DNA of 30,205 nucleotides from Chara braunii (taxonomy: Eukaryota > Streptophyta > Charophyceae > Charales > Characeae), in contig BFEA01000261.1 of NCBI GenBank assembly GCA_003427395.1, forward strand, positions 802,508 through 832,712, given 5' to 3'. The translations under genes were made by a program, and so were the position numbers. Under the pieces are notes generated by a model. That model did not search any database. It worked only from the letters and a program-made list of their open reading frames with translations, and was not told where the DNA came from. This document shows positions 28,335 to 30,205 of this stretch, in pieces (the stretch's first letter is position 1; every line of letters begins with the position of its first letter).

Positions 28335-28584
28335 TTGGTGACTGCGGGAGAAACCATAAAGACCATTAAAACCGTGTCCGTGTGCACCTGAACGTGCACT
28401 GAGCCAGGTGCAGTCTAATGTGTCTGGATGCGATGGGTACGGAGGTACATTTTCCTGGACATTGGTGACCGTGAGAGAAACCATAAAGACCACTAACCCG
28501 TGTTAGTATGCACCTGAATGTGCACTGAGCTAGGTGCAGTCTCATGTATCGGGATGCCCATGGGTACGCAGGTACATTTTCCTA
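28335..28584. repeat. tandem duplication, 127-bp unit, two copies
   Basis: Units start GGTGACTGCGGGAGAAACCA (28337) and GGTGACCGTGAGAGAAACCA (28464) and end ACATTTTCCT. Each holds a hairpin GTGCACCT...AGGTGCA around GAACGTGCACTGAGCC. Divergence of roughly 10-15% suggests an old duplication. Confidence 0.8.
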
Positions 28585-28776
28585 GTGCATTTCTGACGAA
28601 AGGGGCATACAGGAAATTGCCCTATCAAGCTACGAGAGTGTGCTTATTGTCCACATCTAACAGTCAGGGTTATGGCATTATATTACACACCTATGGTTCG
28701 GACCAAAGTGGATATGTCCGAGTACCTGTGGGCCTGCACGAAGACGACCCCTCATATGTTTCTTTGTCTGAGGCCA
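28585..28776. other. intergenic, no gene seen
   Basis: There is no coding pattern, repeat or RNA gene that I can support between the tandem duplication and the next MITE. Confidence 0.3.
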
Positions 28777-28881
28777 CCCTCTTCTGCCGAATAGAACGCA
28801 CGGTCATTATAGCTGTATCTGGGGCGACTTTCAGTCTAGAGACAGTGATAATGACCATATGTTTATGAAGGGGAAGATGGC
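28777..28881. mobile_element. MITE family 1, copy f (diverged)
   Basis: The left end CCTCTTCTGCCGAATAGAAC continues to GGTCATTAT; the right end, reverse complemented, reads CATCTTCCCCTTCATAAACA and continues to GGTCATTAT. Length (105 bp) and inner words match copy c. Several changes are CG to TG or CA, as expected from methylated-cytosine decay. TA is seen only near the right end. Confidence 0.6.
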
Positions 28882-29429
28882 AGGTAGGTGGGGAACAGGC
28901 TGGTCGTGGGGGGTGATTAGTGAAGGGCCACAAGTGGATGCTTTGCACCTTCAAATCCTTGCAGGCTTGCGCAGTAAAGGGTGATATACCATATGTTTTT
29001 AATGATTTCAAAGTCTATGTTTTTATTACAGTGGCATAAGTAACCTTCAAGGGAAAGATACACGAGCTGATAAACCACCTGTTTGCAAGGGGCATTTTTT
29101 TTTCACTGGGGGATATTTTTCCAATTGATTGTGAATCGAACTGGGGGGAGGCCGGGCGATACATGGAAAGTGCGGCCTCGTTGTGCACGGCTGCAAAATT
29201 TGCCAGGCCCTCTCCTGAAGGTTATGCCTCTGGGCCTCTTTTTCCCAATGGGCAATGTTGCCCATACCTAAAGTGCCACTAGCCAGCGCTTCGGTCCTGT
29301 AGGCCGAGCCTATCCGGAGCATCCTGTTACACCACAACTGCTGAGACAATTCCTCCTAGACTTGCGGCCGTATACAGGGAGGCCACACTTAGATGTACTG
29401 TCGGCTTGGTGGCAACCGGTTTGACTTGT
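28882..29429. other. intergenic, no gene seen
   Basis: Short frames of random composition occur on both strands. Nothing here can be supported as a gene or repeat. Confidence 0.3.
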
Positions 29430-29587
29430 TTAAACCACCAGTGCTTCCTAGAGTCGTGCCCGTTAACACGCCACAATTTTAGGAAACGTACGGGCAACTA
29501 CAGGAGCGCCCAAATTCATCCGACTAGAAACGTTTCTACTCTATTTTTTCCCGCGGCCGATGGCTGGGCCAAGTACTGGTGGTTTAA
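29430..29587. mobile_element. MITE family 2, copy c (158 bp)
   Basis: The ends are TTAAACCACCAGTGCTTCC and, reverse complemented, TTAAACCACCAGTACTTGG. The interior matches copy b (AAATTCATCCGACTAGAAACG, then TTTTTTCCCGCGGCCGATG). The ends carry TTAA themselves, so the target duplication (TA or TTAA) cannot be told apart from the terminus. Confidence 0.7.
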
Positions 29588-29767
29588 GCGGAAGAATTTA
29601 GGTTGGATAGGATAGGATTGATGGTGGTTTAGTTTAGAATTGCAGTTCGGGCATGTCAGAGAGGGGCAGGACACTGGACCTGGTTTCCAGCAATGTGGTC
29701 TTTCTCGGATTGTCGCATGATCATGGTCTTCTCATTTTTCACCTATGTATTTCCAAGCGCAAGGAAA

Positions 29768-30049
29768 ATGAGCGATAGCGAACTTCAGAAACCAAGCAGC
29801 ATCATACACATGAGACCAGATAGTCGTGACCTCGAACCAAAAGCAGAATTGCAACACGAGTCCCACCAAATAAGAGCACAGCAAAAGCTCATGAAGGGCC
29901 CTGGCGCTACACACAGGAAGAATGCGCCAGGTCGAGACCATACACAGACGAAGAGGAGGGGATCAGACGAAGAAGAGGGGGAAGATGGGAATGTCGTCAA
30001 CACCAAGTCTTCGGTACAAGTCCCAGATAATCCCTCGTCAAATGTCTGA
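29768..30049 (+). CDS. short acidic/basic reading frame, possible host exon
   Basis: An ATG at 29768 opens 93 codons: MSDSELQKPSSIIHMRPD, then a Gln/Lys/Arg-rich middle (HQIRAQQKLMKG) and a C-terminal KRRGSDEEEGEDGN. The product would be hydrophilic, charged and probably disordered. Composition is balanced and not driven by a simple repeat, which sets it apart from most frames in this window. I recognise no domain. It may be one exon of a larger gene or chance. Confidence 0.25.
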   Translation: MSDSELQKPSSIIHMRPDSRDLEPKAELQHESHQIRAQQKLMKGPGATHRKNAPGRDHTQTKRRGSDEEEGEDGNVVNTKSSVQVPDNPSSNV

Positions 30050-30169
30050 AGCCCAATGTCGAGTTTGGATCCAAATGTCACCAATCCCGCTCTCTCATAG
30101 TTTGTTGATGCAGTGAAGTCAGGTAGCGAGAGGGTGAGGGGGAGATGGTGGACTGAGAAGAGGAAGAAG

Positions 30170-30174
<5 letters not shown>

Positions 30175-30205
<31 letters not shown>
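30175..30205. repeat. (CT)n microsatellite cut by window end
   Basis: CT dinucleotides run to the last base and follow a GAAGAAGA-rich stretch. The full length is unknown. Confidence 0.9.

Overview
The window looks like repeat-dense nuclear DNA of a large plant-type genome. A charophyte alga such as Chara braunii is my best guess. This rests on TTTAGGG-type telomere words, a SANT/trihelix-like gene of the kind expanded in Chara, plant-type LINEs with an endonuclease, reverse transcriptase and zinc-binding tail, and many microsatellites and MITE-like elements. The species is inference; no database was searched. No intact host gene can be called with confidence.

Layout. 1-0.48 kb: GTAC-rich sequence with scattered Ns. 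0.49-1.75 kb (minus): a broken SANT/trihelix-type DNA-binding protein gene with two in-frame TGA codons. 2.67-10.37 kb (minus): LINE-A, near full length, with ORF1, a small middle ORF, and ORF2 carrying an APE-type endonuclease, RT and zf-RVT, all decayed by a few stops and two perfect small duplications. 10.4-14.2 kb: no intact gene, but a frameshifted unknown coding region (11.97-12.52 kb, minus) and then an unusual run of perfect short inverted repeats (12.57-13.68 kb). 14.2-18.0 kb (plus): LINE-B, with an inverted 5' piece (twin-priming architecture), interrupted in its 3' UTR by a 1.06-kb hAT-like non-autonomous element that has an 8-bp target duplication, subterminal CCGGA repeats and an inner (TC)n tract with an assembly gap. 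18.0-21.8 kb: LINE tail fragments, low-complexity stretches and one splice-site-bearing, gene-like stretch at 20.6-21.3 kb. 21.8-28.9 kb: six copies of a palindromic TA-flanked MITE family, LINE-C (minus, 22.4-24.5 kb) and further LINE 3' tails. 27.9-29.6 kb: three copies of a second MITE family and a 127-bp tandem duplication. 29.77-30.05 kb: a short acidic reading frame that may be a host exon. The window ends in (CT)n.

How the parts relate. Three LINE copies share a 3' architecture: ORF2 stop, then about 0.45-0.6 kb of UTR once nested insertions are removed, with short TTTAGGG runs inside or beside it, then a 3' tail (GGAAGTAATCAATGCC, often with a GCTGGA/TCCAGC stem-loop), then poly(A). 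The same tail occurs alone several times, as expected for severely 5'-truncated LINE insertions or tail-sharing SINEs. The nesting gives an order of events: LINE-B and LINE-C inserted first, and the hAT-like element and a TA-MITE landed in their 3' UTRs afterwards.
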